Shown piece by piece: positions 43,164 to 52,372 of a stretch of 64,000 bases of DNA (within the stretch, counting starts at the first letter, position 1; the number at the start of each line of letters is the position of its first letter). The notes beneath the pieces are model-generated. The model was not told the origin of the DNA. It made no database searches and worked only from the letters and a program-made list of their open reading frames with translations. This DNA comes from Candidatus Viadribacter manganicus. Lineage in GTDB: Bacteria; Pseudomonadota; Alphaproteobacteria; Caulobacterales; Aquidulcibacteraceae. Location of the stretch: NCBI RefSeq assembly GCF_001679665.1, contig NZ_CP013244.1:2426980-2490979 (forward strand), written 5' to 3'. A program made the position numbers and the translations under genes.

Positions 43164-45532
43164 GAGCGCGGCGTCCGACGCCAACGGGCAGCTTGGTGCG
43201 CGGCAGCGATTACCGAGGCCGCATCAATTCCATGCTTGGCATAGAGGTCGGGTAGATCGCCTGACTCTCCAAAGCGCGTGACGCCCAACGCGTGCACCGG
43301 ATGTCGGGCCACCGCGCCTATCCACGAAAGTGTGAGAGGATGACCGTCCACCAATGTTACCAGTCCAGCGTCTGCAGGGACGAGCGACAACAAGGACTCT
43401 ACATGCGCCGTCCGGCGAATGCCTTTAGCGCGATCGGCACAGGACGCGTGCCAATCATTGTAGAGCCGGTCGGGTGAGGTGATGGCAAGCAGCCCAAGCC
43501 CTGGATAGTCCTCGATGAGGGCGGCAACGGCCTCCATTGCTTCTGGAGCAATAGCGCCGCAATAGGCGATTGCGACCGGACTTGAACCTTCTGGCTTGCG
43601 CAACCAATAGGCGCCTTCGATCAGGTCTGCTTCCTGTTCTTCTGTGAGTGTGCGCGGCAATTGCGGAATAGTGCGCGTAGAGAGACGAAAATAAACGGAG
43701 CCACCTTGTTTGGCCTGCATGTGGCCAAAGCCCCAGCGCATGAGCGTTGAAAGCTCATCGACATAAGCAGGTTCAAAATATGCCAGGCCCGGCTGGCCGA
43801 TCCCGATTAGTGGGCTGTTGATGGATTGGTGAGCTCCGCCTTCCGGGGCAAGGGTGACACCCGAAGGTGTCGCGACCAGCATAAAGCGGGCGTCCTGATA
43901 ACAGGCGTAGTTCAACGCATCGAGGCCGCGGGCAATGAAGGGATCGTAAAGCGTGCCAATCGGCAAAAGACGTTCGCCCCAGAGATCGTTAGCCAGGCCC
44001 AAAGCCGCCAACAATAGAAACAGATTGTTCTCAGCGATCCCGAGCTCAATGTGTTGGCCCGTCAAACCACCGCCCCATTTTTGCGTCGATGGGATTTTCG
44101 CGTCGCGAAAAACGTCTGGCGAAGGGGTGCGCCGAAAGAGGCCGCATAGATTTACAAACCCGCCAAGATTGGTGGAGACCGTGACGTCCGGCGAGGTGGT
44201 GACAAGTCGCGCGGCGAAGTCAGGGTCGGCTTTGACAAGGTCCACGAGAATACGCCCGAAACCCGCCTGCGTGGACATTTCGTCAGCGCGAGGTCGCGGA
44301 AAATTCTCACGGCCAGGGGGCTCAATGGTGGGCGCGACCGTTGCAGGGGGCTTTGTCGCGCGCGCAAAGGGCGTCGATGAAAGAAACGTGCGAAGCGCTG
44401 CGGCGTCCTGTGCGGCCAGTCCCGCAAAAGGGGCCCATTCATGTCCAACTCCGATCCCCATACTCTCCCGCAAAGCTTCGACTTGGGTCGGAGTCATTAG
44501 CCCAGCGTGATTGTCTTTGTGACCCGCGAACGGGAGCCCGTGGCCCTTGATCGTGTAGGCGGTGATTAGCGTAGGCGTGTCATCGTCCGCTGCTGCAAAG
44601 GCTTCTAGCAGCGTTTCCACGCAGTGGCCGCCGAGGCCCGTCATCAAAGCGGCGAGGCTGTCATCGTCGTATGATTCAATGAGGGCTTGGCCCGCGCGGC
44701 CAAGATCACGCGAGAGCCGCCCACGCCACGCACTCGCGCCTTGATAGGTGAGTGCTGCGTAATCTGCGTTGGCGCACTGATCGATCCAGTCCCGTAATTC
44801 GCTGCCGCCGGCGCGCGCGAACGCTTCTCGTTGCCGCTTGCCATACTTGAGCGTAACGACACGCCATCCTGCGGTGTCGAAGATGTCCTCGAAGCGGTCG
44901 AACATACGATCCGCGGTAGTCGCATCTAAGCTTTGGCGATTGTAATCGACGATCCACCACACATTGCGGATATTGTGCTTGTACGCCTCAATAAGGGCTT
45001 CGTAGATGTTGCCTTCGTCGAGCTCAGCGTCGCCAAGAAGAGCGATCATGCGTCCTTCGCGCGCGGGATCAAGCCGACCATGGGCTTTGAGATAATCCTG
45101 TGTCAGCGCAGCGAAAGCTGTGATGGCGACACCCAGACCCACAGAGCCGGTGGAAAAATCCACGTTGATCTTGTCTTTGGTACGAGAAGGGTACGATTGG
45201 GCGCCGCCAAGACTGCGGAAGCTCTGCAATTGCTCAAGGCTCTGGCGTCCGAGCATGTATTCGATCGCGTGCAACACCGGAGAAGCGTGAGGCTTGACCG
45301 CAACTCGGTCGGCTTCACGCAAGGCGGCGAAATAGAGTGTCGCCATGATGGTGGTCATTGAGGCGCACGAGGCTTGGTGCCCACCGACCTTTAGCCCATC
45401 GCGACTCTCCCGCAGATGATTGGCGTTGTGAATGGTCCATGCCGAAAGCCACCGAAGCCGCGCGTCGAGCAGCTCGAGCATGCGCACTTGTTCGGTGTTG
45501 GTGATGACATCAGGCGCAGTCAGAGTATTCAT
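43160..45532 (-). CDS. Pyruvate dehydrogenase E1-like / transketolase family thiamine-diphosphate enzyme
   Basis: The 790-residue protein has homodimeric E1 (AceE/transketolase) architecture: GGHQASCASMTTIMATLY, ASPVLHAIEYMLGRQSLEQL, the thiamine diphosphate/Mg motif LLGDAELDEGN...NIRNVWWIVDYNRQSLD, the pyrimidine domain with GQHIELGIAENNLFLLLAALG, and a transketolase C-terminal domain. It resembles stand-alone homologues such as MdeB, described for 2-oxobutyrate oxidation in Pseudomonas (recall). No E2 or E3 gene is in the block, so it would have to use the cellular E2/E3 or act as a transketolase or decarboxylase. It lies between an acyl-CoA synthetase and an esterase, in one operon. Confidence 0.85.
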   Translation of the reverse strand: MNTLTAPDVITNTEQVRMLELLDARLRWLSAWTIHNANHLRESRDGLKVGGHQASCASMTTIMATLYFAALREADRVAVKPHASPVLHAIEYMLGRQSLEQLQSFRSLGGAQSYPSRTKDKINVDFSTGSVGLGVAITAFAALTQDYLKAHGRLDPAREGRMIALLGDAELDEGNIYEALIEAYKHNIRNVWWIVDYNRQSLDATTADRMFDRFEDIFDTAGWRVVTLKYGKRQREAFARAGGSELRDWIDQCANADYAALTYQGASAWRGRLSRDLGRAGQALIESYDDDSLAALMTGLGGHCVETLLEAFAAADDDTPTLITAYTIKGHGLPFAGHKDNHAGLMTPTQVEALRESMGIGVGHEWAPFAGLAAQDAAALRTFLSSTPFARATKPPATVAPTIEPPGRENFPRPRADEMSTQAGFGRILVDLVKADPDFAARLVTTSPDVTVSTNLGGFVNLCGLFRRTPSPDVFRDAKIPSTQKWGGGLTGQHIELGIAENNLFLLLAALGLANDLWGERLLPIGTLYDPFIARGLDALNYACYQDARFMLVATPSGVTLAPEGGAHQSINSPLIGIGQPGLAYFEPAYVDELSTLMRWGFGHMQAKQGGSVYFRLSTRTIPQLPRTLTEEQEADLIEGAYWLRKPEGSSPVAIAYCGAIAPEAMEAVAALIEDYPGLGLLAITSPDRLYNDWHASCADRAKGIRRTAHVESLLSLVPADAGLVTLVDGHPLTLSWIGAVARHPVHALGVTRFGESGDLPDLYAKHGIDAASVIAAAHQAARWRRTPRS

Positions 45533-45550
45533 TTGGGCTGCTTTTAGACT

Positions 45551-47086
45551 TCAGATCTGACGATCGTGTCCGATCCAATAGGGCTCTCGCAGGCGGCGTT
45601 TAAAGATCTTGCCTGAATCTTCGCGTGGTAGAGCAACCTCGATCTTCACCACGCGGGGCAGTTTGAAATCTGCAAGTCGTGGCTGAAGAAATGCGCGCAC
45701 GCTTTGGAGGTCGGGCTCGGCGCCTAGTCTGGGCTCTACAACAGCGCAAACTTGTTCACCAAACTCTGCGTGAGGTATGCCGAACACGGCGCAATCCGCG
45801 ACTTCCGGCATTGAGAGCAGTTCGGCTTCGATCTCGGCCGGGTAGATGTTCACTCCGCCGCTGATAATGATGTCGCGGGCACGGTCGCGCAGAAACAAAA
45901 AGCCGTCGTCGTCGAGATAACCAATGTCGCCAAGCGATACGAAGCCGTCTCGTTCGATCGCAGCGCGATCTTTCTCGCGCTGATGATACGTAAAGTCGGG
46001 AAAGGCTGAGTTGCGGATGTAAACCTCGCCGACTTCCCCGGGCCCCAATATCGCACCCTCGGGCGAGATAATGCGGAGTGCGCAACCGTCCATTGCTTTG
46101 CCGACTGTGCCGGGTTTTGCGAGAGCTTCTTCAGATGTGCACGCGACTGCGCCGCCGGTTTCGGTGCCGCCGTAATATTCTCGGATGATCGGTCCCCACC
46201 ATTCGATCATGGCGCGTTTTACGTTCGGCGGGCAGGGCGCAGCTGCGTGAGCGACAAACTCAAGCGAAGATAGATCATAGCCGCCGCGCGTCGCCTCCGG
46301 CAGCGCCAGAAGTCTTGAAAACATTGTTGGCACCATGTGCAAATGCGTGACGGCGTGCTTCGCAATAAGCGCCAGAAGCGCCTCTGGTTCGAATTTTGGC
46401 TGAAGGACCACCAGGCCGCCTGCGCGCGCTGCCCAAAGGCCGTAAAGATTCGGAGCGGCGTGGTACATCGGCCCCGTGATGACCGTGCGCACGGGTCGGG
46501 TCAGCGATAGTCCCAGTGCTGTTTCTACGAGGCGCGCCATCGACACTGCCATCGCTGTATCAGCCGGTGCGCGGCGAACCCCTTTGGGTTTGCCGGTGGT
46601 GCCAGACGTATAGATGATGGCGTTGCGACTGGGCGTAACTGGCCCGCTCCAGGGAGCGCTTTTAGCGATGAGTGCTTCCCAACGCAGCGATGCCTTGGGC
46701 GGCGGCGCTGGGGGCGCCGCCAAATCGTATGCGCGCACGATCTCGCTCGGAGTGTCTACGACAATCAGCTTGATGCCGTCTGGCAGTATCGCCCTTACCT
46801 CGCCGAGGAGGTCTTGGTGGACAATCAGTGCTTTGGCGGCGCTATCTTGCAGGATGTAGCTGATCTCATTGGCTTTGAAGTGCCAGTTGATCGGCACCGC
46901 ATAGGCGCCCAGACGGTCCGCAGCGAAACTTGCTTCGAAGAATGCGAAGTCATTGCGCAAGAGCGTTGCGACGCAATCGCCTTCACCAACGCCTAGGTTG
47001 GCCAAGGCAGTTGCGCCCCGTGCAACTCTTTCATCGAGGTGCTGCTTATCGAGCCGCCGATCGCCGCTTAAAATCGCCCCGCTCAT
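45551..47086 (-). CDS. Acyl-CoA synthetase (AMP-forming)
   Basis: The 511-residue ANL-superfamily ligase activates a carboxylic acid to its CoA thioester. The P-loop is IIYTSGTTGKPKGV; further motifs are YYGGTETGG, LGDIGYLDDDGFLFLRDRARDIIISGG (hinge) and the C-terminal lysine in DSGKIFKRRL. The acid is not predictable from sequence. The clinging gene order (synthetase, E1-like enzyme, esterase) and the operator-like palindrome 41 bases upstream make it the first gene of an operon. The racemase gene ends 68 bases upstream on the same strand. Confidence 0.92.
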   Translation of the reverse strand: MSGAILSGDRRLDKQHLDERVARGATALANLGVGEGDCVATLLRNDFAFFEASFAADRLGAYAVPINWHFKANEISYILQDSAAKALIVHQDLLGEVRAILPDGIKLIVVDTPSEIVRAYDLAAPPAPPPKASLRWEALIAKSAPWSGPVTPSRNAIIYTSGTTGKPKGVRRAPADTAMAVSMARLVETALGLSLTRPVRTVITGPMYHAAPNLYGLWAARAGGLVVLQPKFEPEALLALIAKHAVTHLHMVPTMFSRLLALPEATRGGYDLSSLEFVAHAAAPCPPNVKRAMIEWWGPIIREYYGGTETGGAVACTSEEALAKPGTVGKAMDGCALRIISPEGAILGPGEVGEVYIRNSAFPDFTYHQREKDRAAIERDGFVSLGDIGYLDDDGFLFLRDRARDIIISGGVNIYPAEIEAELLSMPEVADCAVFGIPHAEFGEQVCAVVEPRLGAEPDLQSVRAFLQPRLADFKLPRVVKIEVALPREDSGKIFKRRLREPYWIGHDRQI

Positions 47087-47126
47087 AAACCCGCGTCTCC
47101 GTGTCTGAACGTGAAGCTCTCATGTC

Positions 47127-47142
47127 TTGAACGATCGGTCAA
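47127..47142. promoter_or_regulatory. Regulon palindrome, copy A (TetR-type operator candidate)
   Basis: TTGAACGATCGGTCAA, palindromic at 14 of 16 positions, lies 41 bases before the acyl-CoA synthetase start. Its reverse complement TTGACCGATCGTTCAA shares the half-site CGnTCGTTCAA with copies at 50470 and 58859. Confidence 0.6.
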
Positions 47143-47154
47143 TTCATGCGGCGC

Positions 47155-48255
47155 TCAGTTTGCGATATCCCAATCGCGCCAAACGCTGCTTTCATCGGCG
47201 CCAACGCGCGGTGGTGGTCCCTGTATTGCGCCAGGTGTCTTGGAAAAACGCGGCGCAGGTGCGGGTTGGATATGGCCGTTTTGGGTGACGAAGGTCTGGC
47301 GCGCCTGATTGTGCGGATGAGCATGGGCCTCGCCCATGGCAAGCACAGGGGAGATGCAAACGTCCAAGTGCTGGAGGCGCGACAACCAAGATGCCTGATC
47401 TAGACTGAGAAAGATCGATTCTAGGCGAGCGCGCATTGCGGGCCAGTCGCGCTCGTCGTGCTGGCGAAGCGCAGCCTCGGCTTCGACGCCAAGCGCGTCC
47501 AACAGGCGCGCGTAGAAATGGTGTTCATAGGCGCCGACGGCGATGTAACCGCCGCACGCGCAGCGATAGGTGTTGTAGAAGGGCGCCCCGCCATCCAGGT
47601 CGTTGGCCTCGCGAGCATCGTTCCACGCGCCCATTATGCGTTTGCCCATGATCATGTTCATCAGTGAAGCGGCGCCATCACTCATGGCTGCGTCGACGAC
47701 TTGGCCCTGTCCGCTTTCGCGCGCATGAATCAATGCGGCGAGCAACCCGAACGCGAGATAAAGCGCCCCGCCGCCCAGATCGCCGACAAGGTTGAGGGGC
47801 GCCATTGGTTTGTCAGCGGTTCCGATCGCGGCAAGCGCGCCGGAAATGGCGATATAATTGATGTCATGGCCGGCAAGGCGCGCAAGCGGTCCATCTTGGC
47901 CAAATCCACTCATGCGCCCGTAGATAAGCTTGGCGTTTCTGGCGAGCACAATTTCAGGACCGAGTCCTAGTCTCTCCATAACTCCGGGACGAAATCCTTC
48001 GATGAGGATATCCGCGCGATCGCATAGCGACAGCGCGCGCGAAGTCCCAACGCTGGTTTTCAGATCACATACAACCGAACGACGGCCACGTTCTGTTATC
48101 AGCGCTGGATCTCGATCTTTGGTGTCGGGACGATCGATGCGGACAACATCGGCTCCCAAGTCCGACAACAGCATCGCACAGAATGGCGCCGGGCCAATGC
48201 CCGCAAATTCGACAACCCGCAAACCCAAGAGAGGGCCGCTAGCACGACTGCTCAC
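47155..48255 (-). CDS. CoA transferase family III, alpha-methylacyl-CoA racemase type
   Basis: The 366-residue protein of the CaiB/BaiF fold most resembles AMACR, which epimerises 2-methylacyl-CoA esters so that beta-oxidation can proceed. The start is GLRVVEFAGIGPAPFCAMLL, with SDLGADVVRIDRP. Catalytic His130 lies in GHDINYIAISGAL and Asp159 in PLNLVGDLGGGAL, the His/Asp pair of AMACR. A true CoA transferase would have Asp near residue 170 in a different context. The GTG start overlaps the M55 peptidase stop. Last gene of the aminotransferase-peptidase-racemase unit. Confidence 0.88.
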   Translation of the reverse strand: MSSRASGPLLGLRVVEFAGIGPAPFCAMLLSDLGADVVRIDRPDTKDRDPALITERGRRSVVCDLKTSVGTSRALSLCDRADILIEGFRPGVMERLGLGPEIVLARNAKLIYGRMSGFGQDGPLARLAGHDINYIAISGALAAIGTADKPMAPLNLVGDLGGGALYLAFGLLAALIHARESGQGQVVDAAMSDGAASLMNMIMGKRIMGAWNDAREANDLDGGAPFYNTYRCACGGYIAVGAYEHHFYARLLDALGVEAEAALRQHDERDWPAMRARLESIFLSLDQASWLSRLQHLDVCISPVLAMGEAHAHPHNQARQTFVTQNGHIQPAPAPRFSKTPGAIQGPPPRVGADESSVWRDWDIAN

Positions 48256-49091
48256 GGAGTTTCGCCGTATCGCGGCAGGCCGGAGGGAATGTAAAAGCTC
48301 ACGAAACTGATGAACTTCATCAAGGTGACGGCGTCCTGGAAACGCGCCTCAACCGTGTAGGCATCAATGCTTTCAAGCCACGGCAGATAACCTAGCATTT
48401 CCGGTTGGCTGCGCTCTTGGAATTCAAGTGTCAGCAAAAGGCTTTCCGGCTGCGCCACGACCTTAGCGCGCTTCTCTCGCAGCGCCTTCTCCACGCCCGC
48501 CTTGATGAGTGCGCAAGACGCCTTAGGCGTAAGCGTATTGACGCTCGTCTTGCCGATGGCTTCCTTGGTGATGATTGTTTCGACCTCTGGCAGTGCTTGC
48601 CGCACATGAGCGATGTAATCATGGTCGCCGGAGCTAAACACGAGTGGTACGTCAAAATGCCCGGCCACTAAGGCATTGAGCGTCGTTTCTGATTGTGAAA
48701 CGCCATTTACACGGATGTCGCGGAACGCGCCTGTGAAGGTATGGGCGAGCACGGCGAGACGCGCTTGCGCCGATCCGTGGTGACCGACAAAGACAGCCGC
48801 CTCGAAGGTCCCATGTTCGATCCCTTGCATTTGCAATAGGGGCCGCGGCCAAGAGCGGACGATGCGCACATTCTCCTTGAAGCGGTCGAGCAACAGCATG
48901 TGTGCGGTGCCGTGACCGTCGGCGACAACGAATTCGGTGGCGCCCGCCGCCTCAGCGCCCTCGATCGCAGCGAGAACCTCTTCGGTGTACCATTTGCGTC
49001 CAAGATCAAACTCAAAGCGGTTCGGGCCCGTGCTCGGCAAATGCGCGACGCCAGCAACACCCTCGATGTCGGCGGAAATAAAAATGCGCAT
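48252..49091 (-). CDS. M55 family D-aminopeptidase (DppA-like)
   Basis: The 279-residue zinc peptidase keeps the DppA metal site in register: Asp8 and Glu10 in SADIEGVAG, His60 in VADGHG, His104 in FVGHHG, and a Glu in GVSQSETTLNA. His117 in LAHTFT corresponds to the catalytic His. Known DppA releases N-terminal D-amino acids (D-Ala-D-Ala type). I start at the ATG at 49091, two bases after the aminotransferase stop; the frame extends 159 bases further, antisense-like and without homology. It is the middle gene of an aminotransferase-peptidase-racemase operon. Confidence 0.92.
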   Translation of the reverse strand: MRIFISADIEGVAGVAHLPSTGPNRFEFDLGRKWYTEEVLAAIEGAEAAGATEFVVADGHGTAHMLLLDRFKENVRIVRSWPRPLLQMQGIEHGTFEAAVFVGHHGSAQARLAVLAHTFTGAFRDIRVNGVSQSETTLNALVAGHFDVPLVFSSGDHDYIAHVRQALPEVETIITKEAIGKTSVNTLTPKASCALIKAGVEKALREKRAKVVAQPESLLLTLEFQERSQPEMLGYLPWLESIDAYTVEARFQDAVTLMKFISFVSFYIPSGLPRYGETP

Positions 49092-49093
49092 GA

Positions 49094-50434
49094 TCAGGCG
49101 GCCTTGCGGACAGCCGCGATCGCCTCGTCGATGCTTGGGGCAAGCTTGTCGACAATCTCGGCGACATGCGTTTCGTTGATGATGAAAGGCGGCGCTAACA
49201 GCACGTGGTCGCCGTTGACGCCATCTGCAGTGCCAAAGCCGGGGTAACAAATGAGGCCACGTGCGAAAGCGGTTTTCTGCAGCGTGTTCCAGAGCATGGT
49301 TTCTGCGGAAAACGGCGTTTTAGTCTCGCGATCCGCGACAAGTTCGACACCAATTAGTAGGCCGCGACCGCGAATGTCGCCGACATGAGGATGCTGGCCG
49401 AGCCGGTCGCGGAGCGCCTCGCGCAAGCGGACGCCCATTGCTTGCACATTCTCAAGCAGATTTTCTGAGCGGACAGTATCGATGACGGCTGTTGCTGCTG
49501 CGGCGGCGGTGGCGTGCCCGTTGTAAGTGTGCCCGTGAAAAAAGAAGCCCCGGCCGCGCGCTATAGTGTCGACTACGCCGTTGCTTACTAGGATCGCGCT
49601 AATCGGCTGATAACCTGCACCCAAGCCTTTTGCGACAACTGCAATGTCGGGCACCACGCCATCCTGTTCGCATGACAGATAGGTGCCCGTGCGACCGCAG
49701 CCGGAAAGAATTTCATCAAGGATCAACAACACGCCGTGCTTACGGCATACTTCAGCGATGGCTTTGAAATAGCCCGGAACAGGTGGCACGCAGCCTGCAG
49801 TCGCGCCGACAACGGTTTCTGCAACGAAGGCGGCCACTGTGTCGGGGCCTAGCTCTTCGATCTGCGCATTTAGTTCTTGTGCTAGGCGCGCGCCATAGGC
49901 TTCTGGGGTCTCGTCAACGCTGCGGTCGCGATACTCGTAACAGGGTGAGACGAAATGTGATTCCGGCAGGAATTGTTCGAAAAGCATGCGGCGGATTTGA
50001 TTGCCGCTGATGGCGAGCCCGCCGATAGCGCAGCCATGGTAGCTTTGGCGGCGAGAGATAAAGCGCCGACGCTGTGGCTCGCCACGTTCATTGTGATATT
50101 GCAGCGCAAGTTTTAGCGCGCCATCCATGGATTCCGAACCGCCGGAGCCCGGAAACACCCAATCCAACCCAGGCGGCGTCATCGCCACCAATTTATCGGC
50201 GAACGTTTCCAGTGCCTCGGTGGTGAAATAGGCGTTGTAAACGTAGGCGAGTTTTTTTGATTGGTGCGCGATGGCTTCACTGATTTTGTGGGCGCTATGT
50301 CCCAAGCAAGACACTCCCGCTCCCGAGGCGCTGTCGATGTATCGTTTGCCTTGTGCGTCGATCAGGTAAGGCCCGTCTCCCGCCACCGCGACCGGGTAGG
50401 GCGTGTTGAGCAAGCGGTGCATGATGTGGGTCAT
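49094..50434 (-). CDS. Class III (PLP) aminotransferase
   Basis: The 446-residue fold-type I enzyme of the omega-amino-acid/beta-amino-acid transaminase class. Motifs: YNAYFTTEALETFADKL, FPGSGGSESMDGALKLA, RRQSYHGCAIGG, LILDEILSGCGRTG with Asp240/Glu241, PLP-Lys269 in VVAKGLGAGYQP, and THTYNGHA-type FFFHGHTYNGHATA. Class III enzymes act on amino groups distant from or beta to the carboxylate. The ATG at 50434 begins family homology; upstream frame is unsupported. First gene of its operon, divergent from the ABC permeases, with regulon palindrome B between them. Confidence 0.92.
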   Translation of the reverse strand: MTHIMHRLLNTPYPVAVAGDGPYLIDAQGKRYIDSASGAGVSCLGHSAHKISEAIAHQSKKLAYVYNAYFTTEALETFADKLVAMTPPGLDWVFPGSGGSESMDGALKLALQYHNERGEPQRRRFISRRQSYHGCAIGGLAISGNQIRRMLFEQFLPESHFVSPCYEYRDRSVDETPEAYGARLAQELNAQIEELGPDTVAAFVAETVVGATAGCVPPVPGYFKAIAEVCRKHGVLLILDEILSGCGRTGTYLSCEQDGVVPDIAVVAKGLGAGYQPISAILVSNGVVDTIARGRGFFFHGHTYNGHATAAAAATAVIDTVRSENLLENVQAMGVRLREALRDRLGQHPHVGDIRGRGLLIGVELVADRETKTPFSAETMLWNTLQKTAFARGLICYPGFGTADGVNGDHVLLAPPFIINETHVAEIVDKLAPSIDEAIAAVRKAA

Positions 50435-50469
50435 GGCGTGGGCCTTTTGCGGATTCTGTCTTGTAATGT

Positions 50470-50485
50470 CCGAACGCTCGTTCAA
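50470..50485. promoter_or_regulatory. Regulon palindrome, copy B
   Basis: CCGAACGCTCGTTCAA (inner repeat GAACG-CT-CGTTC) lies between the aminotransferase start (50434, minus) and the permease start (50565, plus). It shares the CG-TCGTTCAA half-site with copies A and C. Confidence 0.6.
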
Positions 50486-50564
50486 TGATAGGATGGGTTT
50501 CGTTTGCGGCGCAAGCGCTTCGGCGCGAGCTTGAGCAACGACATAGGCCAGGCGGAGCGGACGG

Positions 50565-51581
50565 GTGAGGCTGGCGGGCGTACTGGTTCGACGTTTAGCG
50601 ATGCTTCCGCTTGTTTTGCTGGGAGTGGTGCTCGTCACCTTTTTCATATCACGCGTGGCCCCGGGCGATCCGGCGCAACTTGTGGCAGGCCCGCGCGCCA
50701 GCCCTGAAGCCGTCGCCGCAATTCGCGAACGGCTTAATCTCGATGCGCCGCTACCGGAGCAATTTACCGCCTACGTCGGTGCGCTCGGCAGAGGCGATCT
50801 TGGGCAGTCTATTATGTCCGACAGGCCGGTTGCCGAAGAAATTTTCAGCTACATGCCGGCTACCCTCGAATTGATGCTGTGCGCATTCTTGCTGACTGTG
50901 CTCGTCGGCGTTCCGCTCGGCGTGCTCACCGCACTTTACCGTGATCGCTTGCCCGATATTGGAGGACGAGTAGTCGCGATCGCCGGTATTTCGATCCCGA
51001 CCTTTTGGCTCGGTTTGTTGCTGCTGTTGTTGTTCTACAGCGTACTGGGCATCGCCCCGGGCGCGGGTCGCCTTGATAGCAGCGTCGTAGCACCGCCAAC
51101 TCAGACGGGCCTTTATGTTATCGACAGCTTGCTCGTTTGGGATGGGACGGCGCTTTCCAGCGCACTTCGCCATCTGGCGCTCCCAGCGCTGACGCTCGCC
51201 GCCGCATCCGTTGGCGTGGTAGTCAGGTTGGTGCGCGGCTCCATGATTGAGGTGCTGACGCAGGACAATGTGCGTACGGCTCGAGCCTTTGGCTTACCTA
51301 AGCGTCAGATCATTTTGCAGTATGCGCTTCCAAACGCCCTCGTGCCTTTTGTCACGGTCATGGGGCTTGAGCTGTCGTCACTTCTATTCGGATCGGTGGT
51401 GATCGAGAGTGTGTTTGGCTGGCCGGGCTTGGGAAGCTTCGTACTCGCCGCCATCCTGAATCTAGATTTTCCAGTGATCATGGGTTTTGCCGTGATTGCG
51501 TCTTTTGCATTCGTCGCGGCAAATCTGCTGGTTGATCTCCTCTACATGGCACTGGATCCGCGTGTGCGAGGGCTAGCATGA
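50565..51581 (+). CDS. Oligopeptide/dipeptide ABC transporter permease (DppB/OppB type)
   Basis: The 338-residue inner membrane protein has six predicted membrane helices. The DppB-type N-terminus LVTFFISRVAPGDPAQLVAG, the GRGDLGQSI motif and the EAA loop QDNVRTARAFGLPKRQIILQY..LPNALVP are visible. It forms the pore with the next gene. Start at the GTG at 50565 after GGCGGAGCGG. It overlaps the second permease by 4 bases. The substrate-binding protein and the ATPases of this importer are encoded elsewhere in the block (55.8-57.4 and 60.4-62.0 kb). Confidence 0.94.
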   Translation: MRLAGVLVRRLAMLPLVLLGVVLVTFFISRVAPGDPAQLVAGPRASPEAVAAIRERLNLDAPLPEQFTAYVGALGRGDLGQSIMSDRPVAEEIFSYMPATLELMLCAFLLTVLVGVPLGVLTALYRDRLPDIGGRVVAIAGISIPTFWLGLLLLLLFYSVLGIAPGAGRLDSSVVAPPTQTGLYVIDSLLVWDGTALSSALRHLALPALTLAAASVGVVVRLVRGSMIEVLTQDNVRTARAFGLPKRQIILQYALPNALVPFVTVMGLELSSLLFGSVVIESVFGWPGLGSFVLAAILNLDFPVIMGFAVIASFAFVAANLLVDLLYMALDPRVRGLA

Positions 51582-52372
51582 AGCTGCAACCGATTGCCCT
51601 CGGCGCTTGCGCAGTGCTTGTGCTCTTGTCGCTCGCCGCCATTGCGGCGCCTTGGATCAGTCCCTATCCGCCCGACGCGATGGATCTTCAGGCGATTCTG
51701 CGACCGCCTTCTTCTGCGCATTGGGCAGGGACGGATGAATTGGGACGCGATATTTTTTCGCGGCTCTTGCATGGCGCGCGACCATCCTTGTTGAGCGCGG
51801 TGGCGATTGTTGCCATCGGCGCTACCGTCGGCATGGCTGCGGGCTGCTTTTCTGGCTTGGTCGGCGGCATAGTGGATTCCGTCATCATGCGCTTGGTCGA
51901 TATGATGTTGGCGTTACCGGGCTTGGTCATCGCCATGGCGTTGACGGCGGCTTTAGGGCCGAGCTTAGTCAACGCCGTCATTGCGCTCGGCATACTGTCG
52001 ATCCCCGGATACGTTCGGCTGGCGCGTGGTCTGGCATTGGCGCTGCGAGAGCGTGAGTTTGTTCAGGCTGCCCGAGCGATGGGCGCGGGCGCCATTTTTA
52101 TCGCGAGCCGCCACATCGCGCCGAATGTGGCGCCGGCGATGTTGGTGTACGCGAGCTTTCATTTTGGCGGCGCCTTGCTTGCTTCTTCAGCGTTGAGCTT
52201 CATCGGCCTTGGTATGCAGCCACCGCACGCAGAGTGGGGCGCCATGGTTGGCGGCGGCCGCGAATACGTGCTGGCAGCGTGGTGGTACGTGACGTTCCCG
52301 GGTCTTGTGGTGGCGCTTGGCGCGCTGTCCGCAAACATCCTTGGAGACGCTCTGCGGGATATGACCGACTAA
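51578..52372 (+). CDS. Oligopeptide/dipeptide ABC transporter permease (DppC/OppC type)
   Basis: The 264-residue second permease has LLSLAAIAAPWISPYPPDAMDL, WAGTDELGRDIFSRLLHGARPSL and the EAA loop REREFVQAARAMGAGAIFIASRHIAPNVAP. PPHAEWGAMVGGGREYV near the end is typical of DppC. Five to six membrane helices. It ends 4 bases into the convergent flavoprotein gene. It pairs with the permease immediately upstream. Confidence 0.94.
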   Translation: MKLQPIALGACAVLVLLSLAAIAAPWISPYPPDAMDLQAILRPPSSAHWAGTDELGRDIFSRLLHGARPSLLSAVAIVAIGATVGMAAGCFSGLVGGIVDSVIMRLVDMMLALPGLVIAMALTAALGPSLVNAVIALGILSIPGYVRLARGLALALREREFVQAARAMGAGAIFIASRHIAPNVAPAMLVYASFHFGGALLASSALSFIGLGMQPPHAEWGAMVGGGREYVLAAWWYVTFPGLVVALGALSANILGDALRDMTD

